The position numbers and the translations under genes are program-made. From assembly GCA_030682255.1 (NCBI GenBank), contig JAUXOK010000010.1, positions 124,001 to 188,000 of the forward strand: a stretch of 64,000 nucleotides of DNA, given 5' to 3'. The DNA comes from Bacteroidota bacterium (GTDB lineage Bacteria > Bacteroidota > Bacteroidia > NS11-12g > UBA955). Under the pieces are notes generated by a model, which ran no database searches, was not told where the DNA came from, and saw only the letters and a list, made by a program, of their open reading frames with translations. Below are positions 35,334 to 44,551 of the stretch, in pieces (position 1 is the first letter of the stretch; each line of letters starts with the position of its first letter).

Positions 35334-36677
35334 ATGAAAAATAAAAAATTATTAATCGCAATGGCTTTTATTGCCACAACAATTATCTACTTATCTTCAT
35401 GTAAGAAAAATGAAAACCCAATCAAAGGATCTAAGTTTTGGGGTACGCAAGATGCTGGAATGCCAACTAGTCTTAATTTTGTTGAAGAACAGTTGAGATG
35501 GATTGCTAGAGGTTATCCAGAAATCAAAGAGTTTCATAGTCCTACACTCTTTAATTTTTTAAATACTCATTTGTCAGGTAAAACTTATTATGAAGATAAT
35601 CATTTCAATTTAAAAGCACAATGTCAATCCCAAACAAGTATTGATATAGAAGACGATGTATACCATTCTGTAAATAGAGTGCCATTTCACAATGGAGAAT
35701 ATGACAGAGAATATTTTTATGAATTTGTTTATGAAAATTGCGATTGGGTTGTTGGTTTAAGAATAGTTGATACTCCAGATTTATCAAAGCCAGTTGTTTT
35801 TAGTTATGAGACATTTAGTGGTTCGGATTCTGCTTGGGGTTATTTTTGGAATTCAGGCTTAGATTCAGTATTATTAAGTTCAGAAAACTTTGAAGATTAT
35901 TATGTGTTTTTGGTTTATGCGCAGAATAATTGTCAAAATACTAGCCATAGTATTATTGAGATAAGAGGGTGTGAAATAAATGGAATATGTGAATATTGGT
36001 ATGGCGAAACAGATTATAATTGTGCGGATTGCCCAGAAGTCAAAACAAATCAAAACCAAAAAGCTTTAAAAATCGTATGGGTTAAAATTAATGAAGATAA
36101 AACTATGTTTGATGAAGCTTGGGGGCAAAATAGATATGAGCTGGGATGGTCTTGGTGTCTTGCAGATAATCAAACTGGAATAGTTAATTTTTTCAGAAGA
36201 GGGGATCCTTATGTTAGTGAATTTAATAAATGGAATAGAAATCAAATTCCAATAAAAAGAAAAAGTAGCGGAACAGCAAAGGGTACAATTACACAAAAGT
36301 CATTTCAAAATAACGGAATTAAAACAATGTATGATTTATTTGATATTAATAATCATGATATTTACATGAGGTTCTTTGAGATAGATAAAAGTGGTAATAA
36401 TGGAAAATATGATACAATTAAAAATTCAAACAATCAAGTTATTAGTTTTCCAGTAGGTTCAAACACAATAAGAAGTATGTCTAATGAGTGGTTTATTAGG
36501 GTTAAAGGAGGTACATTTCATCAAGGAGGCACAATCAATCCAGGTGGAATATTACATGTGCCAGCTGGAACTACATGGCCAAATACTGAAGTTATTAATG
36601 GTAAATCACACAGAACTATTGAAGTAACTTCACCTGGTTTGGGTGAAATTACTGTGAAACTTGCTTATGAAGAATAA
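35334..36677 (+). CDS. Lipoprotein of unknown function
   Basis: 447 residues. The ATG at 35334 is chosen because the earlier in-frame TTG lies in the promoter box. Lipoprotein signal with LSSC near residue 22. A cysteine-rich centre (CEINGICEYWYGE, CADCPE; about 215-240) resembles short disulfide-knot modules of secreted proteins. The C-terminal third has a glycine-rich repetitive stretch (GGTFHQGGTINPGGI). No family recognised. It overlaps the DUF4249-like gene by 11 bp and so belongs to an operon with a TonB receptor. Confidence 0.7.
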   Translation: MKNKKLLIAMAFIATTIIYLSSCKKNENPIKGSKFWGTQDAGMPTSLNFVEEQLRWIARGYPEIKEFHSPTLFNFLNTHLSGKTYYEDNHFNLKAQCQSQTSIDIEDDVYHSVNRVPFHNGEYDREYFYEFVYENCDWVVGLRIVDTPDLSKPVVFSYETFSGSDSAWGYFWNSGLDSVLLSSENFEDYYVFLVYAQNNCQNTSHSIIEIRGCEINGICEYWYGETDYNCADCPEVKTNQNQKALKIVWVKINEDKTMFDEAWGQNRYELGWSWCLADNQTGIVNFFRRGDPYVSEFNKWNRNQIPIKRKSSGTAKGTITQKSFQNNGIKTMYDLFDINNHDIYMRFFEIDKSGNNGKYDTIKNSNNQVISFPVGSNTIRSMSNEWFIRVKGGTFHQGGTINPGGILHVPAGTTWPNTEVINGKSHRTIEVTSPGLGEITVKLAYEE

Positions 36678-37845
36678 AATATATTACTCTTTTTTGATTT
36701 TATTATTGTTTAATAGTTGTTACAAAGATTATGACTTAATAAATCAAGAGTATTATTTTTTAAGGGGTTTGTTCGTAAATGGACAACCCCCTTTATTGCT
36801 TTTGTATAAACAATCAACTAAAGGAGGGGTGAAATTGCCCTTTAGTGAATATCAATTAGAGTTAGTTGATGAAAAAAACACTACTTATAAAATGAATTCA
36901 AATGGAAGTTTTTCTTTTTTGTCAATTAAACCCAATACAAATTATACCATTAGATGGAGGTTGAAAAGTGAAAACAATTGGCATGAATTTAAAAAGAAAA
37001 CAGTTAATTTTGAAACGTCATTGAATGATAAATCATTTGTTAAGGCAGAAAATGAATTGTTTATTAATAAACCGAAAAATGATTCTTTTGTATATTTTTT
37101 ATTCAACAAGTATAATAGGGAATTATTAACAGGCAACTTTTTAGAATCATTTATTATTGAATATCCAGAAGCTTTTTTGGAGTTAAATCAAAATAATGAA
37201 TCTCTTATATTATGGCCTCCTTCGAATAAATACTATTTGGATAGGTTTAAAAATTCAACAAATTTTTGTTTTAAACCATTTGATTGGAGAATGAGGCTCG
37301 AACCAATTTATAAGAATTTTCAACTTTACAGTATGTCAAATGCTGATTTTGAATTTTATAACAATTTGCATAAAAATGATTTAGGAAAAAATACACCTTC
37401 ATCTGTTGGTGAAGGCGTATTGTGGGATTATAGCAAAAATAATGTTAAAGCTAAAATTGTGAATTTCAATAATTATGATAATATTAATATTTTTGATTAT
37501 GTAAAAGAAGAGGAAAAGCTGTATGTAGATCTTTTAATTAATAATCAACCTGTTGATACAACTCAATTTAAAATATTAAGTATATCGTTTAGGTTTTTAA
37601 ACTCAAATAATTATTATAATGTATTAAGGTTTTATGGAGATTATGCTTATGCTGGATGTTTAGATTTTTATGCTTCTCATTTTAATGGAGTCTTTGGAAG
37701 GCAATGCGGTAATGTTGAAAATGAATATAATTTAATATTTGCTGTTACTGTTCAAAACTTAATAACCCAAAAAAGAACATTCAATGAGATGCCTGTTTAC
37801 AAATATTTTAAGGAAGATAGGATTATATTAAATATCAAACCATGA
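36667..37845 (+). CDS. DUF4249-like lipoprotein
   Basis: 392 residues from ATG 36667. Lipobox FNSC near residue 17. The layout is that of DUF4249 proteins: a short N-terminal beta domain (FLRGLFVNGQPPLLLLYKQS, NGSFSFLSIKPNTNYTI), then a longer C-terminal beta domain. DUF4249 lipoproteins typically precede a TonB receptor and are thought to act as its surface partner; here the receptor follows with a 4-bp ATGA overlap. The match is by layout and context rather than strong motifs. Confidence 0.55.
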   Translation: MKNKIYYSFLILLLFNSCYKDYDLINQEYYFLRGLFVNGQPPLLLLYKQSTKGGVKLPFSEYQLELVDEKNTTYKMNSNGSFSFLSIKPNTNYTIRWRLKSENNWHEFKKKTVNFETSLNDKSFVKAENELFINKPKNDSFVYFLFNKYNRELLTGNFLESFIIEYPEAFLELNQNNESLILWPPSNKYYLDRFKNSTNFCFKPFDWRMRLEPIYKNFQLYSMSNADFEFYNNLHKNDLGKNTPSSVGEGVLWDYSKNNVKAKIVNFNNYDNINIFDYVKEEEKLYVDLLINNQPVDTTQFKILSISFRFLNSNNYYNVLRFYGDYAYAGCLDFYASHFNGVFGRQCGNVENEYNLIFAVTVQNLITQKRTFNEMPVYKYFKEDRIILNIKP

Positions 37846-40001
37846 AAAAACTCTTTTTATTGAGTTTGTTTTTGATTAGTTTGGTATTAAAAAGCCAAAC
37901 ATTAAACAAAGTAAGTTTAAGATTAATTGACTTTGAAAACAATCAGGTTATGTCTAATCTTAAAGTAAGAAGCGAGAATACTGAGAATTATAGTAGCTCC
38001 GATGGTATAGTAAATTTTTTTTTAAAAGGGGGCCTTTTTGTTTTCAATATTTACGAGCATGATATTCTTTTAAAGTCTGATTCTTTTGATGTTAATAAAG
38101 ACACTTTTGTTATATTGAAAATTGAGCGTATTTATGAAATTACTCCCGTAAAATTTAAGGTAAATCAACAACCAATAACCGTAAGAAATGACAGGATATC
38201 TATAGGGCAAAATACACTTCAATCTATTTCTTTGCCTCTAAGCACCAACGACCCTATTCATTTATTAAAAACTTTGCCTGGGGTAAATACCAGTCAAGAA
38301 ATGAATGCTAACTTAAATATAAGAGGTGGAAGTGCTTATAATACAGTTTTTTACTTAGATAATATTCCAGTACCCAATTTAACTCATAGTTTTGGTTTGT
38401 ATAGTTTTTTTGACCTAAATACCATCAGGCAAATCGACTATTTTAACAATAACGTTAGTAGTGAATATGGCTCAAGAGGCTCAAGTTATATTAAGTTTTA
38501 TTTAAAAGACCCCATCACTAATAAATCCAATTCTGAATTAAGTATCAATCCATTTTTTGTAAGCGGAAATGTTAATTTGAAGTTAAAAAAAGAAAAATTG
38601 GGCTTTTTTGTTAATTACAGAAGGTCTATTTTTAATACAGAGTACAATGTGCTCTTCCCACTATTTTCCGAATTTTCTGATTTGTTAATAAAAACCAAGT
38701 ATAATTTTAACAAAAGGTCGTCTTTAAGTCTAATATATACAGATAATCAAGATAGGGTTACAGATTTTAACGCAACGGGTATTAACTCTAGAGATAGTTT
38801 ACAATGGCAGTTTAAAGCTTTTTCATCACAGTTTGATTTAATTTCAAAATCAGGGATAAGGCATGAAGCGATTTTTTTCTTTAAGAATCAAGTTTTATCA
38901 AGACAATCATTAAATAATCAGTTTAATTATAAAAATGAATTTAATGAAATGAACTTTAAATATTCTTTAAAGAAAAGTTTTAGTCATAATTTTAAATCAT
39001 CATTAGGATTTGAGCATCAAATTCATCAAAATAATAATTCAATGATCTTTAACAATAGAATCATAGAGGATTTAAGTATATTATCATTTTTTTCGGATAA
39101 TGCATATCAATATAAAAACTTTGTTTTTAATGCCAATTTGAGGTTGAGTAATTTTATAGATTTAAATAAAACCTATTTAGAAAGAAGATTAAGTGTGAAT
39201 TATAAACTCAACAAGTCGAATTTTGTTGCAGAACATAACACTTTTGTGAATTCTACACATAGTTTGGTCAACAATGTTTTTCCAGTGCCTGATGATTTTA
39301 GATTTTTAGCCAATAAGATTTTTTTACCTCAGGTAACCAGTGAATGGTTGATTGGTTATAACGTTCAGTTAAAAAAATCAAATCTTCAATTAAATGCTTA
39401 TCATAGAAATTATCAAAATAGTTATGATTACCGAAGATTAAATATTGATAATTATAGTACTTTTAGCAATGTGTTTAGAATGAAACACATTAGTTATGGT
39501 ATTGAGGCTTTGTCTAATATAAATATCAATGAAAAACATAGTTTTGTTTTGTCTTATACTTTTTCTAAATCTACTATGCAAAATGATTCGGTTAATGTGG
39601 GTTTATTGTATCCAACAAATTATGATAGACCTCATAACCTTAATTTGTTGTATAGTTTTAAATATAAAAGATTTACGTTTACTAGTACTTTTACTTGGCA
39701 AAGTGGAAGGGTTGCGACAGTTCCTTTGTTTATTGCATATCAGAATGCTACCCCAATTTATTCTTTAAGAAACGAGTATCGTTTAAAACCTTTTCATAAA
39801 ATGGATATTGGTTTTCAATATAGTTTTAGAAACAAAGGTAGAATTAAGCAATTCTTTAATTTAAATATTTATAATATATATTCAAGAAAAAATACTTATG
39901 CTGTAATTTGGGCAGATGTTAACAATACAAGAATGCCTGAATTCAAATACTTAACGGCTTTTCCAATTTTACCCTCATTTAGCTATTCAATCAGATTTTA
40001 A
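37842..40001 (+). CDS. TonB-dependent receptor with N-terminal carboxypeptidase-like domain
   Basis: 719 residues, signal peptide ending near LVLKSQ. A CarboxypepD_reg-like beta domain (about 22-95) is followed by a plug (HLLKTLPGVNTSQEMNANLN, IRGGSAYNTVFYLDNIPVPN, about 140-190; NNNVSSEYGSRGSSYIKF) and a barrel to the C-terminal aromatic residue (SYSIRF, ending in Phe). The size and partner fit the DUF4249-associated receptor class. The substrate is unknown. It is co-transcribed with the two upstream lipoproteins. Confidence 0.85.
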   Translation: MKKLFLLSLFLISLVLKSQTLNKVSLRLIDFENNQVMSNLKVRSENTENYSSSDGIVNFFLKGGLFVFNIYEHDILLKSDSFDVNKDTFVILKIERIYEITPVKFKVNQQPITVRNDRISIGQNTLQSISLPLSTNDPIHLLKTLPGVNTSQEMNANLNIRGGSAYNTVFYLDNIPVPNLTHSFGLYSFFDLNTIRQIDYFNNNVSSEYGSRGSSYIKFYLKDPITNKSNSELSINPFFVSGNVNLKLKKEKLGFFVNYRRSIFNTEYNVLFPLFSEFSDLLIKTKYNFNKRSSLSLIYTDNQDRVTDFNATGINSRDSLQWQFKAFSSQFDLISKSGIRHEAIFFFKNQVLSRQSLNNQFNYKNEFNEMNFKYSLKKSFSHNFKSSLGFEHQIHQNNNSMIFNNRIIEDLSILSFFSDNAYQYKNFVFNANLRLSNFIDLNKTYLERRLSVNYKLNKSNFVAEHNTFVNSTHSLVNNVFPVPDDFRFLANKIFLPQVTSEWLIGYNVQLKKSNLQLNAYHRNYQNSYDYRRLNIDNYSTFSNVFRMKHISYGIEALSNININEKHSFVLSYTFSKSTMQNDSVNVGLLYPTNYDRPHNLNLLYSFKYKRFTFTSTFTWQSGRVATVPLFIAYQNATPIYSLRNEYRLKPFHKMDIGFQYSFRNKGRIKQFFNLNIYNIYSRKNTYAVIWADVNNTRMPEFKYLTAFPILPSFSYSIRF

Positions 40002-40141
40002 TTATAAGAATGTGTTTTACATGTTGTTAGTAAAATAATTCTAAAAACTCAATATACTGCAATCCCAAATAACAGTAGTAATTTCAAGCTTAACCATTTT
40101 GGAACAGTTTTTGGTTTACATATAATAAATGAAATTTTTAT

Positions 40142-40149
40142 TACCTTTG
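40142..40149 (+). promoter_or_regulatory. -7 box TACCTTTG of lolA
   Basis: Exact TAnnTTTG, 6 nt before ATG 40156. It lies within what would be coding sequence from the earlier ATG at 40129, which argues against that start. Confidence 0.6.
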
Positions 40150-40155
40150 CACCCC

Positions 40156-40839
40156 ATGAAATTTAAAGTGCTATTATCCTTGTTAACGTTTTGGTTGTTG
40201 ATGACTTTTGCTGTCACACCACCAAAAATTGATAAAGACAAAGATGCCAATAAACTCTTAAAAGATGTTTCTAAGAAATATAAAGCTTACAAATCTCTGA
40301 AAGCTGATTTTACAATGACCAACGAACCAGCTGATGAAAAAAGTAAAAAGACTTCTGAAAAAGGGTCTCTAACTTCAAAAGGCAATAGTTTTAAACTCGT
40401 GTTTGGTGGACAAGAAATTTTTTGCAATGGCAAACACATTTGGACATACACCCCCGAGACCAATGAATGTGTTAAAGATAATTATAATCCTAATGCTAGC
40501 AAAGGCATTAATCCTTCTAAAATATTCTCGATTTGGGAAAAAGGTTTTTTGTATATCAGCGATGGCAACTATAAAAAAGGGAACATGAACATTGCTAAAA
40601 TCAAATTAACCCCAACCGATAAATCCGTACCTTACTTTTTGATGAATTTGGAAGTTGACCAAACTGCTAAAACGTTGCAAAGCATGAAGGTTTCCTTCAA
40701 AGCAGGTAATAAACAAACCTACCAAATTGTAAGTCAAACCCCCAATATCAACATTGCAGATAATGAGTTTGAGTTTGATGTTACCAAATATAAAGGTGTT
40801 GAATTAATTGACCTTACTGGAAAAAAAAGTAAGCAATAA
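40156..40839 (+). CDS. lolA: Outer-membrane lipoprotein carrier LolA
   Basis: 227 residues from ATG 40156. The signal peptide is MKFKVLLSLLTFWLLMTFA. The body matches LolA: KYKAYKSLKADFTMTNE, GSLTSKGNSFKLVF, QEIFCNGKHIWTYTPETNE, ADNEFEFDVTKYKGVELID. It shuttles lipoproteins through the periplasm to the outer membrane. In many Bacteroidota lolA sits directly after ftsK; here about 8.5 kb of accessory genes separate them. Confidence 0.88.
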   Translation: MKFKVLLSLLTFWLLMTFAVTPPKIDKDKDANKLLKDVSKKYKAYKSLKADFTMTNEPADEKSKKTSEKGSLTSKGNSFKLVFGGQEIFCNGKHIWTYTPETNECVKDNYNPNASKGINPSKIFSIWEKGFLYISDGNYKKGNMNIAKIKLTPTDKSVPYFLMNLEVDQTAKTLQSMKVSFKAGNKQTYQIVSQTPNINIADNEFEFDVTKYKGVELIDLTGKKSKQ

Positions 40840-40883
40840 AAACCTGTCTGACCAACATCATTTTTGAATTGAATTAATTACTT

Positions 40884-40891
40884 TATTTTTG
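40884..40891 (+). promoter_or_regulatory. -7 box TATTTTTG of trhO
   Basis: Exact TAnnTTTG, 5 nt before ATG 40897; the transcript should begin at the start codon. Confidence 0.6.
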
Positions 40892-40896
40892 CAAAA

Positions 40897-41916
40897 ATGA
40901 TATTGCATAACAAAATTAGCAGTAAAGAGTTAAAAGAAAAGATAAAAAATAGTACAGAACAACGTACTACAATTTCTTTTTATAAATACCATCATCTATC
41001 AGATCCACAGGCTTTTAGAGATGAATTGTTTATTAAATGGAGCGAGTTGGGTGTTTTAGGGAGAATCTATGTAGCCAAAGAAGGCATCAATGCGCAATTG
41101 TCATTACCAAGCGAAAATTTTGAAACGTTTAAATCACATTTATACAGTTACGATTTTTTAAATGGTATCAGATTAAATATAGCGGTAGAAGATGATGGTA
41201 AATCTTTTTTTAAATTAGCCATAAAAGTTCGTCACAAAATTGTTGCAGATGGCATCGAAGACCCTAATTTTGATGTCACTAAAATAGGTGTGCATCTAAA
41301 GGCAGAGGATTTTAACGCATTGATAGATAATCCCGATACCATTGTGGTGGATATGCGCAATCACTATGAAAGTGAAATTGGACATTTTGAAAAAGCCGTA
41401 TTGCCAGATGTTTTAAGTTTTAGAGAACAATTGCCTAAAGTGGCAGAAATGTTATCGGATAAAAAAGATAAACCAGTTTTGATGTATTGCACAGGTGGTA
41501 TTAGATGCGAAAAAGCTAGCGCATACATGCTTTACAGAGGTTTTAAAGAGGTTTATCAATTGGAAGGTGGCATTATCAAATATGCCAACGAAATCAAAGA
41601 AAAAGGATTGCCTAACAAATTTCATGGTAAAAATTTTGTATTTGATGAGCGTTTGGGCGAACATATATCCCCCGAAGTTATAGCTAAATGTCATCAGTGT
41701 GGAACAGCTTGTGATACGCATACCAATTGCGCCAATGTAGCTTGTAATTTATTGTTTATTCAATGCCCATCTTGTAAAGAAAAATACAGCAATTGCTGTG
41801 ACGAAAACTGCCAAAGTATAGCTGCTTTACCCGAAGAGGAACAAAAAGCCCTTAGACGTGGACAAAACAAAGGCAGATTGGTGTTTAATAAAGGTAAAAA
41901 GTTGAAAACGGGGTAA
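40897..41916 (+). CDS. trhO: tRNA uridine(34) hydroxylase / rhodanese-related protein TrhO
   Basis: 339 residues. N-terminal acylphosphatase-like domain ([32 protein letters not shown]), then a rhodanese domain with the active loop [16 protein letters not shown] (about 195-210), followed by cysteine clusters ([36 protein letters not shown]). The family (formerly YceA) makes 5-hydroxyuridine at position 34 of tRNA using oxygen. Confidence 0.93.
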   Translation: MILHNKISSKELKEKIKNSTEQRTTISFYKYHHLSDPQAFRDELFIKWSELGVLGRIYVAKEGINAQLSLPSENFETFKSHLYSYDFLNGIRLNIAVEDDGKSFFKLAIKVRHKIVADGIEDPNFDVTKIGVHLKAEDFNALIDNPDTIVVDMRNHYESEIGHFEKAVLPDVLSFREQLPKVAEMLSDKKDKPVLMYCTGGIRCEKASAYMLYRGFKEVYQLEGGIIKYANEIKEKGLPNKFHGKNFVFDERLGEHISPEVIAKCHQCGTACDTHTNCANVACNLLFIQCPSCKEKYSNCCDENCQSIAALPEEEQKALRRGQNKGRLVFNKGKKLKTG

Positions 41917-41986
41917 GATTTTATTTATTTTCATTTCATTGTATTAAATAAAAAAGTTATTTTTAAAATCTAATTTTTACTTAATA

Positions 41987-42490
41987 ATGCTAATTCAATT
42001 TGATGCCGTATTAGAAAATTTCAACTCAAACCTTTGGGGACACCATTTGGTGGTTTTGTCTAATGTTATCAAGTCTTTAAATCTCGACAAACAAAAAAGA
42101 GTGTTGTGTCATTTAAACAATCAGATGGTTATTCATTCTGGTTTAATGCCTACTGGAACTGGTGATTATTATATATTGATAAACAAAACCATCAGAACTA
42201 AACTTAAAATAAATGAGGGTAGCATCGTTTCTGTTAAATTAGAAAAAGATGAAAGTGAGTTTGGCATGGAGATGCCCGAAGAATTGTCTGCTTTGTTAGA
42301 ACAAGATGAGCTGGGTAATACATTTTTTCAAGCTTTGACACCTGGTAAAAAAAGAACATTGATACACATTGTTTTGAGTAAAAAACAAACGGATACACGC
42401 ATCAAATTTGCACTTAAAATGATGGAACATCTAAAATTGATGGAAGGAAAATTAGATTTTAAAAGCTTGTACGAAAGTTTTAAAAATTGA
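41987..42490 (+). CDS. DUF1905 / YdeI-OmpD-associated domain protein
   Basis: 167 residues, cytoplasmic. The N-terminal half (LIQFDAVLENFNSNLWGHHL to KLKINEGSIVSVKLEKD) has the DUF1905 beta-barrel pattern. The C-terminal half contains FFQALTPGKKRTLIHIVLSK, typical of the YdeI/OmpD-associated (bacteriocin-protection) domain. Biochemical function is unknown. It lies 15 bp upstream of aspS, which has its own promoter box. Confidence 0.75.
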   Translation: MLIQFDAVLENFNSNLWGHHLVVLSNVIKSLNLDKQKRVLCHLNNQMVIHSGLMPTGTGDYYILINKTIRTKLKINEGSIVSVKLEKDESEFGMEMPEELSALLEQDELGNTFFQALTPGKKRTLIHIVLSKKQTDTRIKFALKMMEHLKLMEGKLDFKSLYESFKN

Positions 42491-42492
42491 GG

Positions 42493-42500
42493 TATTTTTG
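42493..42500 (+). promoter_or_regulatory. -7 box TATTTTTG of aspS
   Basis: Exact TAnnTTTG in the 15-bp gap after the previous gene, 5 nt before ATG 42506; predicted leaderless. Confidence 0.6.
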
Positions 42501-42505
42501 CGCTC

Positions 42506-44248
42506 ATGTTAAGAAGTCATCATTGTGGGGCATTGGATATTAAAAATGTCAATGAAAAAGTTGTTTTATCGGGTTGGGTAGCCAAAAGAAGAGATTTTGG
42601 AAGTTTGACTTTTATTGATTTACGAGACCGATATGGCATTACACAATTGAGCTTTAATGAGGAATACAGCAAAGAATTATTGATTCAATCGCGTGAATTA
42701 GGCAGAGAATTTGTGATTCAAATTGAAGGAACTGTTGCAGAACGCAGTAATAAAAACCTAAAAATAAAAACGGGTGAAATTGAAATCATTGTTGAGAAGT
42801 TAACAATTCTAAACAGCTCTTTAACGCCTCCTTTTACTATAGATGATGAGACAGATGGCGGAGATGATATCCGCATGCAATACCGTTATTTGGATTTAAG
42901 AAGAGAGCCTGTTCGCAATAATTTGATTCTGAGACATCAAGTCGCTAAACATGTTAGGCAATACTTAGATTGTTTAGATTTTATTGAAGTGGAGACTCCT
43001 GTTTTAATTAAATCTACGCCCGAAGGTGCTAGAGATTTTGTGGTGCCAAGTAGAATGAATCAAGGGCAGTTTTATGCATTACCTCAAAGTCCGCAAACAT
43101 TTAAACAATTGTTGATGGTGAGTGGTTTTGATAAATACTATCAGATTGTAAAGTGTTTCAGAGACGAGGATTTAAGAGCAGACAGACAGCCTGAGTTTAC
43201 TCAAATAGATTGCGAATTGAGCTTTGTGGAACAAGAAGACATCTTGAATATTTTTGAGGGTATGGTTCAGCATTTGTTCAAAGAAGTTAAGGGAATAGAC
43301 ATAGGCACTTTGCCAAGAATGACTTTTGAGGATGCTATGAAATGGTATGGCAACGACAAGCCAGACATTAGATTCGAGATGAAATTTAATTACATCACTG
43401 AATTAACAAGAGGAAAAAACTTCCCTGTGTTTGATGCAGCAGAAACTGTTCTTGCAATTTCTGCTAAAGGTTGTGCTACATACACACGCAAACAATTGGA
43501 TGAATTAACTGAGTGGGTAAAAAGACCTCAAATTGGTGCAAAAGGTTTGGTGTATGTAATGTGTAATGAAGATGGATCTTATAAATCATCTGTAGATAAA
43601 TTTTATACTCAAGAAGATTTAAAAGCATGGGCAAATACTAGTCAAGCAGAAGCTGGAGATTTGTTGTTATTGTTATGTGGCGATACCAAGAAAGTGCAAA
43701 AACAAATGAGTGAATTGCGTTTAGAAATGGGAGAGCGTATTGGTTACAGAGATAAAAACAATTACAAAGCCCTTTGGGTAATAGATTTTCCATTACTAGA
43801 ACAAGACGAGGAAACTGGTAAATGGCACGCCATGCATCATCCTTTTACAAGTCCAAAACCGAGTGATATTCCCTTGTTAGATACCAATCCAGGTGCAATC
43901 AAAGCCAATGCCTACGATTTGGTGATAAATGGGGTAGAAATTGGCGGTGGTTCTATCCGAATTCACAACAAAGAATTACAAGCTAAAATGTTTGAGGTAT
44001 TAGGTTTTTCTGACGATGAAGCACGTTATCAATTCGGCTTTTTGATGAATGCCTTTGAATATGGCGCACCCCCACATGGTGGTATAGCTTTAGGTTTTGA
44101 TAGATTATGCAGTATGTTTGGTGGTGCCGATAGCATCAGAGATTTTATAGCCTTCCCTAAAAATAATCAAGGCAGAGACATGATGATTGATGCGCCTTCA
44201 ACCATTGACGATAAGCAGTTGACTGAATTGGGTGTGAGGGTAAGTTAA
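42506..44248 (+). CDS. aspS: Aspartate--tRNA ligase
   Basis: 580 residues, usual bacterial length. OB-fold anticodon-binding domain ([20 protein letters not shown], about 20-40), class II catalytic core with [23 protein letters not shown], motif 2 [18 protein letters not shown], and motif 3 [11 protein letters not shown] near the C terminus, with a bacterial GAD insertion (about 275-420). It charges tRNA-Asp. The bacterial type with GAD insert may be discriminating or not; I cannot tell which from the sequence. Confidence 0.97.
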   Translation: MLRSHHCGALDIKNVNEKVVLSGWVAKRRDFGSLTFIDLRDRYGITQLSFNEEYSKELLIQSRELGREFVIQIEGTVAERSNKNLKIKTGEIEIIVEKLTILNSSLTPPFTIDDETDGGDDIRMQYRYLDLRREPVRNNLILRHQVAKHVRQYLDCLDFIEVETPVLIKSTPEGARDFVVPSRMNQGQFYALPQSPQTFKQLLMVSGFDKYYQIVKCFRDEDLRADRQPEFTQIDCELSFVEQEDILNIFEGMVQHLFKEVKGIDIGTLPRMTFEDAMKWYGNDKPDIRFEMKFNYITELTRGKNFPVFDAAETVLAISAKGCATYTRKQLDELTEWVKRPQIGAKGLVYVMCNEDGSYKSSVDKFYTQEDLKAWANTSQAEAGDLLLLLCGDTKKVQKQMSELRLEMGERIGYRDKNNYKALWVIDFPLLEQDEETGKWHAMHHPFTSPKPSDIPLLDTNPGAIKANAYDLVINGVEIGGGSIRIHNKELQAKMFEVLGFSDDEARYQFGFLMNAFEYGAPPHGGIALGFDRLCSMFGGADSIRDFIAFPKNNQGRDMMIDAPSTIDDKQLTELGVRVS

Positions 44249-44548
44249 GGGTTAATTGTTTCCCGCATGAAAACTGCGGGAGGTTAATTGTTTAGGTGTT
44301 GAATTATTTATTCCGAGACATCTGAACTGTATTTATCGTTTTTGAATGGTTATTAATTTCCCCACTTGAAAATGCGGGAGATGGATGTTTAATCCACTTT
44401 TCTAATGGATTGAAACATATTATACCAATTCTAATTATAAAATAGTCCAAACTATTTTATAATTTTAGAATTGTAAATGCCGATATAGCTTGAAAATAGT
44501 CCATTTTTAAAGTCGATTGATTGGACTATATTGTAAGCATAATCGGTA
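44249..44548. other. Non-coding interval after aspS with repeats
   Basis: No ORF worth reporting. It holds the GC-rich hairpin at 44261-44281 with flanking 12-bp direct repeats, a degenerate relative (CCCCAC...TGCGGGA, 44360-44379), and most of the TAATACC element copy B. Confidence 0.7.
44250..44293. repeat. TCCCGCA/TGCGGGA hairpin between 12-bp direct repeats
   Basis: The same 7-bp stem as at 5909-5926 (here 44261-44267 and 44275-44281, 7-nt loop). GGTTAATTGTTT occurs on both sides (44250-44261 and 44282-44293), like a target duplication. It starts 1 bp after the aspS stop and may also act as a terminator. Confidence 0.6.
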
Positions 44549-44551
44549 TTA
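44419..44551. repeat. TAATACC element, copy B
   Basis: Opposite orientation to copy A; read on the minus strand it begins TAATACCGATTATG, and its TAA is the stop codon of the lipoprotein gene. It ends in an imperfect inverted terminus (GGTATAAT). It contains a hairpin, TAATTATAAAATAGT paired with ACTATTTTATAATT (44432-44466). Blocks shared with copy A: TATATCGGCATT and TTTGGACTA-TTTATAATT. Confidence 0.6.

Noticed and set aside
40129-40155. Upstream ATG of lolA at 40129
   Set aside because: The TACCTTTG box lies between it and ATG 40156, and the shorter form has a normal signal peptide.
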